Below, in pieces: positions 23,331 through 31,713 of a DNA stretch of 64,000 bases. The stretch spans positions 1 to 64,000 of the forward strand of contig NZ_JAJGZV010000012.1 of the NCBI RefSeq assembly GCF_020805785.1. The letters run 5' to 3'. The position numbers were made by a program, and so were the translations under genes. The notes below the pieces were generated by a model, which was not told the DNA's origin, ran no database searches, and saw only the letters and a list, made by a program, of their open reading frames with translations. Within the stretch, counting starts at the first letter, position 1, and each line of letters opens with the position of its first letter. The DNA is from Flavobacterium chungbukense (GTDB taxonomy: Bacteria; Bacteroidota; Bacteroidia; Flavobacteriales; Flavobacteriaceae).

Positions 23331-25015
23331 TGAAAACATCTACAAAGCAAAATATCAAGACGCTAGGAATTACTATTTTCATTTTAATTGTTTTAAATGT
23401 ACTTGGAACTTTATTTTTTCATCGTTTTGATTTAACGAAGGACAAACGCTATACGTTATCTCCAACTTCATTAGGAATTATAAAACAAGTTGAAAATCCG
23501 CTTTCTATAAAAATTTATATGGAAGGAGATCTTCCTGCCGATTTTAGACGTTTACAGCAAGAAACCAAACAATTATTAGAAGAATTTGAGGCCTATAATA
23601 AAAATATTGTTTTCGAATTTGTAGATCCATTAGCAAATGAAGAAGAAAGCGACGCATTGACAAAATCGCTTTTCCAGAAAGGTTTAACACCAATAAACAT
23701 TACCGTTGATGATAAAGGAAAACAATCTCAAGCAATGGTTTTTCCTTGGGCGGTTGCCATTTACAACAACAAAGAAGTTAATATGCCTTTGTTGAAAAAC
23801 AGAATGGGCGCTTCAACCACTCAAAAAGTAATGGGTTCCATTCAGCATTTAGAATATTCTATTGCAGATGCGATTAATAAAATCACAAAAAACAAGCAAA
23901 AGAAAGTTGCCATTATAAGAGGAAATGGCGAATTGAAAGAGATTTACATTGCAAAAATGCTTTTGCAAATTAGAGAAAGCTATTTTATTGGCCCATTTAC
24001 TTTAGATTCTGTTGCAAAAGATCCGAATGGAACACTAAATGCTCTTAAAAAATACGATTTAGCCATTATTTCAAAACCAACAGAAAAATTCTCTGATGAA
24101 GAAAAAGAAGTGCTAGATCAATTTATTATGAATGGAGGCAAAACGCTTTGGCTGATAGACCAAACGGCGGCTGACATGGACAGTTTGTATAATGATGCAG
24201 GTGCAACTTTGGCATATCCGAGAGATTTAAACTTGAACGACATGTTCTTTAAATACGGATTTAGAATCAATCCTGATTTGGTAAAAGATGAGCAAGGAAG
24301 TCCGATAAAATTAGCAACTGGAGAACAAGGAAGCGCAACACAATATCAGGATTTTATATGGAAATTTGCACCGCAAGTTTATCCAACAAGCCAGCATCCG
24401 ATTGTAAAAAATCTGGGCGGAATTAAATTCGATTTTGCCAACCCGATTGACACTTTAAAAAACGGAATCAAGAAAACGGTTTTATTACAATCTTCACAAT
24501 ATTCTAAAATAATCGGAACACCAGCAGAAGTAAATCTAAACATGGTAACCGAAAAAACAACGCCTGAAGAATATGTGAATAAAGGCAACAAGGCACTGGC
24601 AGTTTTATTAGAAGGAGAATTTCATTCTGCTTTTGAAAATAGAGTTTTACCTTTTAAAGACAATTCGTTTACTGCAAAAGGAAAACCGAATAAAATGATT
24701 GTAATTGCCGATGGAGATTTAGCTCGAAATCAGCTAGACAAGAACTTAGAGCCAGTTGAATTAGGTTACGACCAACGAACAGGAAATTTGTACGACAATA
24801 AAGACTTCATCATGAATAGTATTAATTATTTGCTTGATGATACTGGACTTATTAACATCAGAAGCAAAGATGTTGAACTGCCTTTATTAGACAAAGAGAA
24901 AGTTTATGAAAGCTATACTTTGACCCAATTCATAACTATCGGAGTTCCAATTCTAATTTTATTGGTGTTCGGACTTGTTTTTACCTTTTTAAGAAAAAGA
25001 AAATACAGCAAGTAG
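23330..25015 (+). CDS. gldG: Gliding-motility ABC transporter component GldG
   Basis: 561 residues. One TM near the start (about 12-30, ITIFILIVLNVLGTLFF), a large extracytoplasmic part with the GldG/ABC-2 auxiliary domain (FDLTKDKRYTLSPTSLGII, YSIADAINKITKN, TLWLIDQTAADMDS) and a C-terminal TM (GVPILILLVFGLVFTFL) before a basic tail. It is the partner of GldF, translationally coupled by a one-base overlap. Related GldG-like proteins occur in other ABC-2 systems outside gliding bacteria, but order and length match Flavobacterium. Confidence 0.93.
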   Translation: MKTSTKQNIKTLGITIFILIVLNVLGTLFFHRFDLTKDKRYTLSPTSLGIIKQVENPLSIKIYMEGDLPADFRRLQQETKQLLEEFEAYNKNIVFEFVDPLANEEESDALTKSLFQKGLTPINITVDDKGKQSQAMVFPWAVAIYNNKEVNMPLLKNRMGASTTQKVMGSIQHLEYSIADAINKITKNKQKKVAIIRGNGELKEIYIAKMLLQIRESYFIGPFTLDSVAKDPNGTLNALKKYDLAIISKPTEKFSDEEKEVLDQFIMNGGKTLWLIDQTAADMDSLYNDAGATLAYPRDLNLNDMFFKYGFRINPDLVKDEQGSPIKLATGEQGSATQYQDFIWKFAPQVYPTSQHPIVKNLGGIKFDFANPIDTLKNGIKKTVLLQSSQYSKIIGTPAEVNLNMVTEKTTPEEYVNKGNKALAVLLEGEFHSAFENRVLPFKDNSFTAKGKPNKMIVIADGDLARNQLDKNLEPVELGYDQRTGNLYDNKDFIMNSINYLLDDTGLINIRSKDVELPLLDKEKVYESYTLTQFITIGVPILILLVFGLVFTFLRKRKYSK

Positions 25016-25030
25016 ATGTTAATAAAAAAA

Positions 25031-25062
25031 TTGCGAAACTAAGAATGTTTACGATATATTTG
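25031..25062 (+). promoter_or_regulatory. dnaN promoter
   Basis: TTG (25031-25033), 21 bases, TATATTTG (25055-25062) is a full consensus match, giving a leader of about 55 bases to the dnaN ATG. Confidence 0.78.
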
Positions 25063-25122
25063 TAAAACCTTACTTAGTTGAAGAAAAACTGAGAAAAAGA
25101 GCAAAAAATAAAACAAAAGACG

Positions 25123-26241
25123 ATGAAATTTATAGTATCGAGTTCGTACTTATTAAAACAATTACAAGTTTTAGGTAGTGTTATTAACAGCAACAATACA
25201 CTTCCTATTTTAGATAACTTTTTATTTGAACTAGACAATAATGCTTTGACAGTTTCGGCTTCAGATCTTGAAACGACAATGTCTGCAACATTATCAATCG
25301 ATTCTACAAGCAAAGGAAGTGTGGCTGTACCTGCTAAACTTTTGCTTGAAATTTTAAAAACGTTTCCAGAACAACCTTTAACTTTTACTGTTGAAGACAA
25401 CAACACAGTAGAAATTAGCTCTAATTCTGGTAAATATGCATTAGCTTATGCTGCTGGAGAAGAATTTCCTAAAGCAGTAAGTCTTGAAGATCCATCTGTT
25501 ACACTTGTTCCTGCAGAAGTTTTAGCAACTGCGGTTAGCAAAACTATCTTCGCTGCCGGAAATGATGATTTACGTCCGGTAATGTCTGGAGTTTTCTTCC
25601 AGTTTTCACCAGAAGGATTAATTTTCGTAGCTACAGATGCTCATAAATTGGTAAAATACGCACGTACAGATGTAAAAGCATCTCAAGTTGCCGATTTTAT
25701 TATGCCTAAAAAACCTTTAAACATTTTAAAAAGTATTTTAGGAAGTTCTGATGCTGAAGTAAAAATTGAATACAATGACTCAAATGCGACTTTCTCATTT
25801 GACAATTATATCTTAATGTGTCGTTTAATCGACGGGAAATACCCAAACTACGAAGCGGTAATTCCAAAAGAAAATCCAAACAAATTAATGATTGACCGTT
25901 CTTTATTTTTAAGTTCTGTTCGTCGTGTTGCGATTTTCTCTAACAAAACAACACACCAAATTCGTTTGAAAATTGCTGGAGCTGAATTAAACGTTTCTGC
26001 AGAAGACATCGATTACTCAAACAAAGCAGAAGAAAGATTAACTTGTGATTATCAAGGAGATGATCTTCAAATTGGTTTCAACTCTCGTTTCTTAACAGAA
26101 ATGTTGACTAATTTACAATCTGACATGATTATGCTTGAAATGTCATTGCCTAACAGAGCTGGAATTTTAACTCCAGTTGACGGTTTAGAAGAGGGAGAAA
26201 CAGTTACGATGCTTGTAATGCCTGTTATGTTAAATAGTTAA
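25123..26241 (+). CDS. dnaN: DNA polymerase III beta subunit (sliding clamp)
   Basis: 372 residues with three repeated clamp domains. Family landmarks are SNNTLPILDNFLFEL, GSVAVPAKLLLEILK, DDLRPVMSGVFFQF, ATDAHKLVKY, CRLIDGKYPNYEAVIP and the C-terminal VMPVML. It forms the ring that tethers DNA polymerase III to DNA. It is not next to dnaA, as it would be in many phyla, but next to gldFG. It has its own promoter and a terminator about 105 bases past the stop. Confidence 0.97.
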   Translation: MKFIVSSSYLLKQLQVLGSVINSNNTLPILDNFLFELDNNALTVSASDLETTMSATLSIDSTSKGSVAVPAKLLLEILKTFPEQPLTFTVEDNNTVEISSNSGKYALAYAAGEEFPKAVSLEDPSVTLVPAEVLATAVSKTIFAAGNDDLRPVMSGVFFQFSPEGLIFVATDAHKLVKYARTDVKASQVADFIMPKKPLNILKSILGSSDAEVKIEYNDSNATFSFDNYILMCRLIDGKYPNYEAVIPKENPNKLMIDRSLFLSSVRRVAIFSNKTTHQIRLKIAGAELNVSAEDIDYSNKAEERLTCDYQGDDLQIGFNSRFLTEMLTNLQSDMIMLEMSLPNRAGILTPVDGLEEGETVTMLVMPVMLNS

Positions 26242-26345
26242 CATCAAAGTTTCTTTTTGTTACAGGGATGTTTTTTAGTTCAATATTAAAGATATATCAT
26301 TGTAAAAAAAAATATCGCTATTAACCAACCATTTTTTATACCTAG

Positions 26346-26379
26346 AAACCGCAATTCCTATAAAGAGTTGCGGTTTTTT
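26346..26379 (+). terminator. Terminator after dnaN
   Basis: AACCGCAATTC and GAGTTGCGGTT (one mismatch) form a stem with a 7-base loop, followed by six T residues. Confidence 0.82.
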
Positions 26380-26393
26380 ATTTTTGGTTAATT

Positions 26394-26658
26394 TTTGTTT
26401 CAGGCTGATATACTTTATGTATATTTTTACCGCAAAGACGCTAAGGTTTACGCAAAGCTCGCAAAGTTTTTTTCAAAAGTTGGACGAGATAATCTCGCAA
26501 AGTAGCAAAGCCGCAAAGATATTGCTCAAAGCTTTTCGAACTTAGCGTTTTGCAAACACAAGCCTTTAAAAAAACTTTGCGCACTTTGCGTTAAAAACCA
26601 CACAAAGCATAGAAACGTGATCCCGACGCTTCGGGAGAAACCTAAAACCTGAAACAAA
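26394..26658. repeat. Nested palindromic intergenic repeat
   Basis: Outer arms TTTGTTTCAGG (26394-26404) and CCTGAAACAAA (26648-26658) are exact complements. Inside, a 23-base arm at 26450-26472 (ACGCAAAGCTCGCAAAG then T-run) pairs with 26569-26591 with two mismatches. A CGAGATAATCTCG core and the TCCCGACGCTTCGGGA palindrome lie within. The GCAAAG word recurs at least seven times. There is no ORF. It resembles mobile palindromic repeats found between flavobacterial genes. Confidence 0.65.
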
Positions 26659-26678
26659 TTTTTCCTTATCTTTACGAT

Positions 26679-27308
26679 ATGAAAATAGAAATTTGGTCGG
26701 ACATTATGTGTCCGTTTTGTTATATCGGAAAAAGACAATTGGAAACTGCTCTTTCAGTATTTCCAAATGATAATTTTGAAATTGAATGGAAAAGCTTTCA
26801 GCTGGACCCAACCATCACTGCACAACCTGACACAGACGTTTACACGTTTTTAGCCGAACGAAAAGGCATGTCTCTTGAACAATCTAAAGAAATGCACAAA
26901 GGTGTTGCAGAACGTGCTAAAAGCGTTGGTTTAGATTATAATTTTGACAAAGCGGTTATCTCGAATTCTTTAAATGCTCATCGAATCATTCAATTGGCTA
27001 AAACCAAAAATATGGGCGATCGAATGGAAGAAATCTTCTTTAAAGCTTATTTTACAGATGGCCAAGATTTAAACAATGGACTTACCTTAATAAAGTTAGG
27101 CATTCAAGCTGGTCTTGCCGAAAATGAAGTTAGAGAAGTTTTAGAAAGTGAAGATTTGTTTATAAAAGAAGTGCAATCTGATATTAAGGAAGCTGGAGAG
27201 ATTGGCGTTCAAGGCGTACCATTTTTTGTATTTGATCGGAAATATGCCGTTTCTGGTGCTCAACCTGTGGAGGCTTTCGTAAAAACAATTCAAGAAATAC
27301 TGAAATAA
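26679..27308 (+). CDS. DsbA-family (FrnE-like) thiol oxidoreductase
   Basis: 209 residues, cytoplasmic because no signal peptide is present. The thioredoxin-fold start MKIEIWSDIMCPFCYIGKR carries redox centre Cys11-Pro-Phe-Cys14. The helical insertion and VQGVPFFVFDRKYAVSGAQ (cis-Pro loop) near the C-terminus are standard for FrnE/2-hydroxychromene isomerase-like proteins. FrnE of Deinococcus is a disulfide isomerase linked to oxidative and radiation stress. The link is interesting next to DNA-repair genes, but remains inference. TATCTTTA five bases before the ATG could be a -7 box with a very short leader. Confidence 0.88.
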   Translation: MKIEIWSDIMCPFCYIGKRQLETALSVFPNDNFEIEWKSFQLDPTITAQPDTDVYTFLAERKGMSLEQSKEMHKGVAERAKSVGLDYNFDKAVISNSLNAHRIIQLAKTKNMGDRMEEIFFKAYFTDGQDLNNGLTLIKLGIQAGLAENEVREVLESEDLFIKEVQSDIKEAGEIGVQGVPFFVFDRKYAVSGAQPVEAFVKTIQEILK

Positions 27309-27342
27309 TTCAACTCTAATTTTCAGCTCTTTAAGATTGAGA

Positions 27343-27361
27343 TTTTGTAACTTTTACAAAA
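27343..27361. promoter_or_regulatory. Perfect palindrome upstream of ku
   Basis: TTTTGTAA, CTT, TTACAAAA: 8-bp perfect arms with a 3-base centre, between the DsbA-like and ku genes and about 30 bases upstream of the candidate ku -33 box. The shape fits an operator for a dimeric repressor or activator. No T-run, so not a terminator. Confidence 0.4.
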
Positions 27362-27371
27362 CGCTTTGTAA

Positions 27372-27400
27372 TTGAATCTGTTTTGATCTTCATAACTTTA
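27372..27400 (+). promoter_or_regulatory. Candidate ku promoter
   Basis: TTG (27372-27374), 18 bases, TAACTTTA (27393-27400) is one base off the TAnnTTTG consensus, 23 bases before the ATG. Confidence 0.45.
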
Positions 27401-27423
27401 TTTTCATTTAAAAAAATAAGGTT

Positions 27424-28197
27424 ATGAGATCTATATGGACAGGTTCGATCAGCTTTGGGCTAATTAATATTCCGATAAAACTTTTTTCTGCCGTTCAAGA
27501 AAGTTCACTTGACATGGACATGTTGGACAAAAGCGATCACAGCAATATTAAATTTAAAAGAGTAAATGAAACTACTGGCAAAGAAGTCGCTTTTGCAGAT
27601 ATTGTAAAAGGATATAAAATTGACGAGAAATATGTTGTTTTAGAAGATGAAGATTTTGAAGCTGCCGATGCCGAGAAAACCAAAACTATTGACATTCTAA
27701 ATTTCACTCTCGAAAAAGAAATTGACAGTTTGTATTACGAACAACCGTATTATTTAGAACCCGACAAAGGCGCTGCAAATGCTTATGCTTTATTGAGAGA
27801 CGCCATGGCATCTACTGGAAAAGTTGGCGTAACTAGTTTTGTACTTCGAAACAAAGAAGCACTTGCCATTCTAAAACCTTATAAAAATGTTATTGTTTTA
27901 AATCGCATTCGATTTGAGCAAGAAATTAGAGATACAAGCGATTTAAAATTACCTGCTGTTTCTAAAACTAAAATGAAAGAAGTCGATATGGCGAATAAAT
28001 TGGTAGAACAATTGACAGAACCTTTCGATATTTCAAAATATAAAGACGAATACACCGCCAAACTTTTAAAAATTATCAAAGACAAAGCCAAAGGCAAAAA
28101 ACAAACTGCGCCTAAACTTAAAGTCGTTCACAAACAATCCGATGATTTAATGAGTATGTTGAAAGCGAGTTTAGAAAAGAAGAAAAAATCTTCTTGA
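27424..28197 (+). CDS. ku: Non-homologous end-joining protein Ku
   Basis: 257 residues. Bacterial Ku homodimer that encircles double-strand DNA ends and recruits LigD. The core starts with the family signature MRSIWTGSISFGLINIPIKLFSA, followed by HSNIKFKRVNETTGKEV, YKIDEKYVVLEDEDFEAA, YYEQPYYLEPDKGA and RIRFEQEIRD. The tail is short and Lys-rich (KKKKSS), fitting the C-terminal extension that contacts DNA or ligase. Its stop is one base from the stop of ligD on the opposite strand, so the NHEJ pair is convergent rather than co-directional. Confidence 0.96.
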   Translation: MRSIWTGSISFGLINIPIKLFSAVQESSLDMDMLDKSDHSNIKFKRVNETTGKEVAFADIVKGYKIDEKYVVLEDEDFEAADAEKTKTIDILNFTLEKEIDSLYYEQPYYLEPDKGAANAYALLRDAMASTGKVGVTSFVLRNKEALAILKPYKNVIVLNRIRFEQEIRDTSDLKLPAVSKTKMKEVDMANKLVEQLTEPFDISKYKDEYTAKLLKIIKDKAKGKKQTAPKLKVVHKQSDDLMSMLKASLEKKKKSS

Positions 28198-28198
28198 T

Positions 28199-30724
28199 TT
28201 AAATCGCTTCTGTCTTTTTCAGAATCGATTTGATATCAATTCCTTTTCCTAAAACTGGCGCCCACAAATCGCCTTTTTTCTCAAATCGTTGCAATACATT
28301 TTTGATTGTAAATTGTTGCGGAGTTAATTTATCGTTTACTTCATTCCATTCTAAAGGAGTTGAAACTGTCGCTCCAGGTTTTGGACGCACAGAATAAGGC
28401 GCTGCCAAAGTTTGTCCTTTTCTGTTTTGTAAATAATCAATGTAAATTTTTCCTTTACGCTTTTTTATAGAACGTTCTAAACTAGTTGAATCCGGTAGTT
28501 TTTGATGAATTTCATGAGCCAGAATCTCAGCAAATATTTTGACAGAATCATAATCGTATTTGCCACCAAGCGGAATGTATACATGCAAACCTGACGCGCC
28601 CGAAGTTTTGCAATAACATTGTGCTTCAAAACTATCCATCACTTCTTTTACAGCCAAAGCTACTTTTACGACTTCTTTAAAATCATCTTTTTCAGGGTCA
28701 ATATCGATTACAACCCAATCTGGATTATCTATTCTTTTTATGGTCGAATTCCACGGATTTATATCAATACAACCCAAATTAGCCATATAAAGCAACGTTG
28801 CCTTATCATTGCAAATCAGATAATCAATATTTGCATTATTGGATTCTGAGAAGATTTTTTTTGTTTTTATCCAGGTTGGAATTTTATCTTCATCCACATC
28901 TTTTTGATAAAAACTCGGACCTTCAATTCCGTTCGGAAATCGATTCATAGACTGCGGGCGATCTTTTAAATACGGGAGAATCAATTCTGAAACTTCATTG
29001 TAATAAGTCACAATTTCTCCTTTCGTAATTTTATCGTCTGGAAAATAGATTTTATTTTGATTTGTCAGGTGAAGCGTAACTTTCCCTACTTTCAAATCTA
29101 AATCATTTTCGTTTTTATCTGTTGTATGTATTTCTTTTTTCATTGAAGTTTCTTTTTTAGGCGTAATTATTTCATTAGAAAAAACAACATCTTTAGGATT
29201 TTTATCCAAACGAAGTCCCAAATAAACAGGCTGTCTTAAGTGATTGTCCTGCGTCCATTCTGCAAATTTTACCTGACAGACAAATTTGGGTTTAATCCAT
29301 TGCACGGTATCTCTTAAACCCGTTTTCTCATTTAATGGACTTTCATCAATAAAATAGGGACTAAACTTTTCATACAATTCTTTTAACGTTGACTGCGTAA
29401 ATCCCGTTCCACATTTACCAATAAATTTCAAGATTTTATTTTCATATTGTCCCAATAATAAAGCTCCAAAATGTTCTCTGGAATTTTTAGGTTCTGTAAT
29501 TCCGATAATGATGGCTTCTTCTGCCTGCGAGATTTTGATTTTCAGCCAATCTTTAGATCTTTTATCTGCGGCATACGATCCATAAGCTTTTTTTGCAATT
29601 ATGCCTTCACTTTTTTTCTTTACCGCCTGATCAAAAAATTTAATTCCGTTTTCCACAATATGTTCCGAATAGAAAACATTCGTAAAATCATATTTTTCAA
29701 GTAGCATTTTGAGTAACTCTTTTCGTTCTAATAATGAAAGTCCGGTTACATCATTTCCGTCAAGGTTTAAAATATCAAAAACATAATATTTTAGTTTTCC
29801 TTTTCCTGTTTTCAAATAATTTTGCAACAATTGAAAATCGGAACGACCTGATTTTTCAACTACCACTTCTCCATCCAAAACAACATGATGTTCTATCTTT
29901 TCTAAATCTGAAGCAATTGTTTTGAAATTATCTGTAAATGAAATTTTATTCCTGCTAAACAATTCAACATCATTTTCATTACAAACCGCAATGGTTCTGT
30001 AACCGTCAAATTTGTTCTCAAAAATCCATTCTTTATCATCAAAAGGTTTATCACTTAAACTGGCCAGCATTGGTTTTATAAAAGTTACTGGTTGATTTGT
30101 TTCGGTTGTTTTCTTTGTCGAACTCACTTTTTTTTTAACAGGCTCCGGCTCGTTTTCTTTTTCCAGCTGTTCTAAAGTTCGTTTTGAGATTACCGATTTA
30201 TTTTGAAGTATTATATCTGCTTTATCAGCATATTGGTCTTCTTTTTTAATTAAAAGCCAAGCATTATCCTCTTTCCCTTTTAGCTTAACTAATGAAAAAT
30301 TTCCTTTCAACTTTTTTCCTTTCAAGATAATTCTTAAATGTCCTTTTTTCAAATCTGCCAATAATTGCTTTTCGGGAGTTAGTGTGCTTTCCTCAGCAGG
30401 CTCATAAGTTCCATTATCCCAAACAATCACATTTCCAGCGCCATAATTTCCTTTTGGAATGTTCCCTTCAAAATCTTTATAACTGTACGGATGATCTTCA
30501 ACCATCATCGCCAAACGCTTAATATCCGGATCTAATGAAGGCCCTTTTGGCACTGCCCAGCTTTTCAAAACACCGTCCATTTCTAACCTAAAATCATAAT
30601 GAAGATGTGATGCAGCATGTTTCTGGACAACAAATATTAATTTACTTTCCGATTTTCCTTTTTTTCCTTGAGGTTCTTGGGTCTCTTTGAAATTTCTTTT
30701 CTGATTGTATTTGGTAAGGGACAT
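28199..30724 (-). CDS. ligD: DNA ligase D (phosphoesterase-ligase-polymerase)
   Basis: 841 residues, three domains in the order PE-LIG-POL. The 3-prime-phosphoesterase domain (about 25-165) has HLHYDFRLE with His42 and Asp44, and VEDHPYSY. The ATP-dependent ligase domain (about 215-515) has nucleophile Lys238 in ENKFDGYR and the last motif KPKFVCQVKFAEWT. The primase-polymerase domain (about 545-830) has metal-binding VVIDIDPE (Asp674, Asp676). All catalytic residues looked for are present. With Ku it repairs double-strand breaks without a template. It converges on ku with one base between the stops, so no terminator fits between them and read-through antisense RNA is likely. Confidence 0.96.
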   Translation of the reverse strand: MSLTKYNQKRNFKETQEPQGKKGKSESKLIFVVQKHAASHLHYDFRLEMDGVLKSWAVPKGPSLDPDIKRLAMMVEDHPYSYKDFEGNIPKGNYGAGNVIVWDNGTYEPAEESTLTPEKQLLADLKKGHLRIILKGKKLKGNFSLVKLKGKEDNAWLLIKKEDQYADKADIILQNKSVISKRTLEQLEKENEPEPVKKKVSSTKKTTETNQPVTFIKPMLASLSDKPFDDKEWIFENKFDGYRTIAVCNENDVELFSRNKISFTDNFKTIASDLEKIEHHVVLDGEVVVEKSGRSDFQLLQNYLKTGKGKLKYYVFDILNLDGNDVTGLSLLERKELLKMLLEKYDFTNVFYSEHIVENGIKFFDQAVKKKSEGIIAKKAYGSYAADKRSKDWLKIKISQAEEAIIIGITEPKNSREHFGALLLGQYENKILKFIGKCGTGFTQSTLKELYEKFSPYFIDESPLNEKTGLRDTVQWIKPKFVCQVKFAEWTQDNHLRQPVYLGLRLDKNPKDVVFSNEIITPKKETSMKKEIHTTDKNENDLDLKVGKVTLHLTNQNKIYFPDDKITKGEIVTYYNEVSELILPYLKDRPQSMNRFPNGIEGPSFYQKDVDEDKIPTWIKTKKIFSESNNANIDYLICNDKATLLYMANLGCIDINPWNSTIKRIDNPDWVVIDIDPEKDDFKEVVKVALAVKEVMDSFEAQCYCKTSGASGLHVYIPLGGKYDYDSVKIFAEILAHEIHQKLPDSTSLERSIKKRKGKIYIDYLQNRKGQTLAAPYSVRPKPGATVSTPLEWNEVNDKLTPQQFTIKNVLQRFEKKGDLWAPVLGKGIDIKSILKKTEAI

Positions 30725-30832
30725 GTTTTCAGAGATTTATTTGAACATAAAGCTATAAATAATTGACATAAAATGAGTTACACAATTTCCATGTTATTAA
30801 AGGATTATTTTATTTTTTTTCTTATAAAAGTG

Positions 30833-30870
30833 TAAAAGCGTGCTACTTACATGTAAATAGCACGCTTTTA
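30833..30870 (-). terminator. Terminator after the small basic-protein gene
   Basis: TAAAAGCGTGCTA (30833-30845) and TAGCACGCTTTTA (30858-30870) are perfect 13-bp arms with a 12-base loop, 33 bases past the small gene's stop. T-rich sequence lies on both sides. Confidence 0.8.
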
Positions 30871-30902
30871 TTATTTAGTTTTTTATAATTAACTAAAAAA
30901 AA

Positions 30903-31034
30903 TTAATGTCCAGCTCTACCTTTTGAATCAGTTGATTTCGTAGTAGTGCTTTTTGCTCTAGAACCAGAAGTTGATTTTTGAGCTTTTCCAGAATCTTTCA
31001 TTCCAGATTTCGAATCTTTTCTTGAAGTTTCCAT
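30903..31034 (-). CDS. Small basic Ser/Thr/Lys-rich protein (43 aa)
   Basis: A 43-residue ORF read as METSRKDSKSGMKDSGKAQK, then SAKST-type repeats, ending KGRAGH. It has 16 Ser/Thr and 11 Lys/Arg, no hydrophobic segment, and is expected to be disordered. Support for a real gene comes from an exact TAATTTTG -7 box 39 bases upstream and a perfect 13-bp terminator downstream. I recall similar short DSK-rich proteins in other flavobacteria, but cannot check. It lies between ligD and the ligase-Lhr repair set. DNA or RNA binding is a guess from its charge. Confidence 0.65.
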   Translation of the reverse strand: METSRKDSKSGMKDSGKAQKSTSGSRAKSTTTKSTDSKGRAGH

Positions 31035-31072
31035 AATATTATAATTTTTAAATAATTAACAAGACAAAGTTG

Positions 31073-31080
31073 CAAAATTA
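31073..31080 (-). promoter_or_regulatory. -7 box of the small basic-protein gene
   Basis: Minus strand TAATTTTG is an exact consensus match, 39 bases before the ATG. No TTG sits at the usual -33 distance. Confidence 0.5.
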
Positions 31081-31246
31081 TCCAAAAGCTTGTTTTACAG
31101 AATTATACTTGACTTTTACAAAATAAAAACTTAGTTGAAAGGAAATCATATAAGAATAAAATCAAATCCTATAATTTTTTTAATCTTCTAATTATCAAAT
31201 TTGTAAGTATATAAGTTGAGAAATTATTAATTTAAATAAAGCAGCT

Positions 31247-31570
31247 ATGAAAACGAATTTCGAAAGCCGATACACTGCAAAATTAAATGATTTTAAATGC
31301 AGCAGACCCGATCATATTGACACCGCTCACGAAAATGAAGCTCTAGATGAAGAATTTACAAGCGGGCAAAATGATGAGAATAATTACAGAAAAGAATGTG
31401 AATCTTTTTCTGATAATGATTGTTATGAAATCATAGAAAGCGGATTAAACACAGCTGAAGATAATACTCCTTTTTCAACTTATGATGATGCAAATCCTTT
31501 TGACAGTTATAATTTAGATCATGAAGATCACAAATATGATTGTCCACCTTACAGAAATTTTGAATGTTAA
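31247..31570 (+). CDS. Small acidic Cys-containing hypothetical protein
   Basis: 107 residues, not recognised. About a quarter of residues are Asp/Glu, with five Cys and five His, concentrated in a tail reading DHEDHKYDCPPYRNFEC. No signal peptide or membrane segment. Cys/His spacing does not match a zinc-finger type I know. It starts the run that leads into the MBL exonuclease, ligase, helicase and PdeM genes, with only a 35-residue ORF between, so it may be co-expressed with that repair set. Confidence 0.6.
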   Translation: MKTNFESRYTAKLNDFKCSRPDHIDTAHENEALDEEFTSGQNDENNYRKECESFSDNDCYEIIESGLNTAEDNTPFSTYDDANPFDSYNLDHEDHKYDCPPYRNFEC

Positions 31571-31589
31571 AAAATTAAAAGAAATTACT

Positions 31590-31697
31590 ATGTCGTCAAA
31601 ATATAAATTTTCTTTCGCAATGCTCAATTTTATAAACGTCTTTACGTGTGTTTTGAGTATTTCTTTAATTACTTATCTAATAATTGCAACAAGATAA
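31590..31697 (+). CDS. Small single-TM peptide (35 aa)
   Basis: ATG at 31590 gives 35 residues: a basic start MSSKYKFSF, then a hydrophobic stretch (about 16-33, ending SISLITYLIIATR). It lies 19 bases after the acidic-protein gene and 16 bases before the MBL exonuclease ATG. The tight spacing and membrane-peptide composition favour a real gene, though AT-rich DNA gives such ORFs by chance. It could also act as a leader for translation of the downstream genes. Confidence 0.4.
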   Translation: MSSKYKFSFAMLNFINVFTCVLSISLITYLIIATR

Positions 31698-31713
31698 TTA
31701 TCTAATTTAAAAG

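Noticed and set aside
25074..25406. 110-residue minus-strand frame over the start of dnaN
   Set aside because: Lies antisense to the well-supported dnaN gene and its promoter, with no family features.
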